A stretch of 5,688 nt of DNA, from contig JAQCIA010000154.1 of assembly GCA_027620105.1 (NCBI GenBank), positions 1 through 5,688 on the forward strand. The letters are read 5' to 3'. The notes under the pieces are model-generated. The model saw only the letters and a program-made list of their open reading frames with translations. It did not search any database and was not told where the DNA came from. Below are positions 5,428-5,688 of the stretch, piece after piece; positions within the stretch are counted from its first letter, which is position 1, and every line of letters begins with the position of its first letter. A program made the position numbers and the translations under genes. The DNA comes from Verrucomicrobiota bacterium. GTDB taxonomy: Bacteria; Verrucomicrobiota; Kiritimatiellia; UBA8416; JAIOPI01.

Positions 5428-5688
5428 CGGCGGGAAGCACATCCGCCGGCTCTGCAGCCCCTGGATTTGCATCCGTGGGCATCATCGGCACAGGGGCCTA
5501 TTTGCCCGAGCATGTGATGACCAACGCTGAACTCGAAAAGATTGTCGAGACCTCGGACGCGTGGATCACGTCCCGCACGGGCATCCGGCAGCGGCATATC
5601 GCGGCGGCGGATCAGGCGACCTCGGACATGTCGGCCATTGCGGCGCAGCGCGCGCTGGATGCGGCGGGGATCAAGGCCACCGAGGTGG
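5424..5688 (+). CDS. fabH: Beta-ketoacyl-ACP synthase III (FabH), N-terminal part, cut by the window edge
   Basis: FabH condenses acetyl-CoA (or another primer) with malonyl-ACP to start fatty-acid synthesis. Eighty-eight codons are visible. The family N-terminus is clear: [12 protein letters not shown] (18-29), [28 protein letters not shown] (33-60) and [19 protein letters not shown] (65-83). The catalytic Cys-His-Asn triad lies beyond the right edge. The ATG overlaps the plsX stop. Compared with E. coli FabH, about 14 extra residues rich in Ser, Ala and Gly precede the IIGTG strand. An in-frame GTG at 5475 would remove most of them but lacks a Shine-Dalgarno, so the coupled ATG is preferred with some doubt. 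The plsX-fabH order is conserved, and fabD, fabG and acpP may follow outside the window. Confidence 0.95.
   Translation, partial: MTAGSTSAGSAAPGFASVGIIGTGAYLPEHVMTNAELEKIVETSDAWITSRTGIRQRHIAAADQATSDMSAIAAQRALDAAGIKATEV

Overview
The window is GC-rich bacterial chromosomal DNA holding two divergent transcription units separated by a non-coding gap of about 425 bases. The left part (1-2081, minus strand) is the 5' portion of one long gene for a secreted thermolysin-type (M4) zinc metallopeptidase. It runs off the left edge inside a C-terminal Ig-like/BACON-type repeat. The frame stays open from a signal peptide through the HExxH site into that domain, with no frameshift.

The right part (2507-5688, plus strand) is a compact housekeeping operon: rsmD, coaD, a DUF177/YceD-family gene, rpmF, plsX, fabH (fabH is cut by the right edge). 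Three of the five junctions are 4-base ATGA overlaps (rsmD/coaD, coaD/yceD, plsX/fabH). The other two are short gaps of 12 and 19 bases. Together the genes link ribosome biogenesis (16S methylation, the DUF177 protein, ribosomal protein bL32) to CoA synthesis and the start of fatty-acid and phospholipid synthesis. CoaD makes dephospho-CoA, the precursor of the CoA and ACP cofactor, PlsX makes acyl-phosphate for phospholipids, and FabH starts fatty-acid chains. The yceD-rpmF-plsX-fabH order is a widely conserved bacterial block.

The gap 2082-2506 contains no gene I can support. It holds a candidate extended -10 promoter abutting the rsmD start codon, a perfect 8-bp GC-rich hairpin, a 13-base palindrome, and two mutually exclusive small hairpins around the peptidase ribosome binding site.

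Organism: a high-GC Gram-negative-like bacterium. The secreted M4 peptidase with a GGPF-type Ig/BACON repeat, and the purine-rich RKPEG-like minisatellite inside rsmD, remind me of the Verrucomicrobiota/Kiritimatiellota/Lentisphaerota group. That is an inference of modest confidence, because no phylogenetic marker can be searched here. I see no mobile element, CRISPR array, tRNA or rRNA, and no new defence or biosynthetic system. The region is largely ordinary, and the points of interest are regulatory details and the RsmD insertion.
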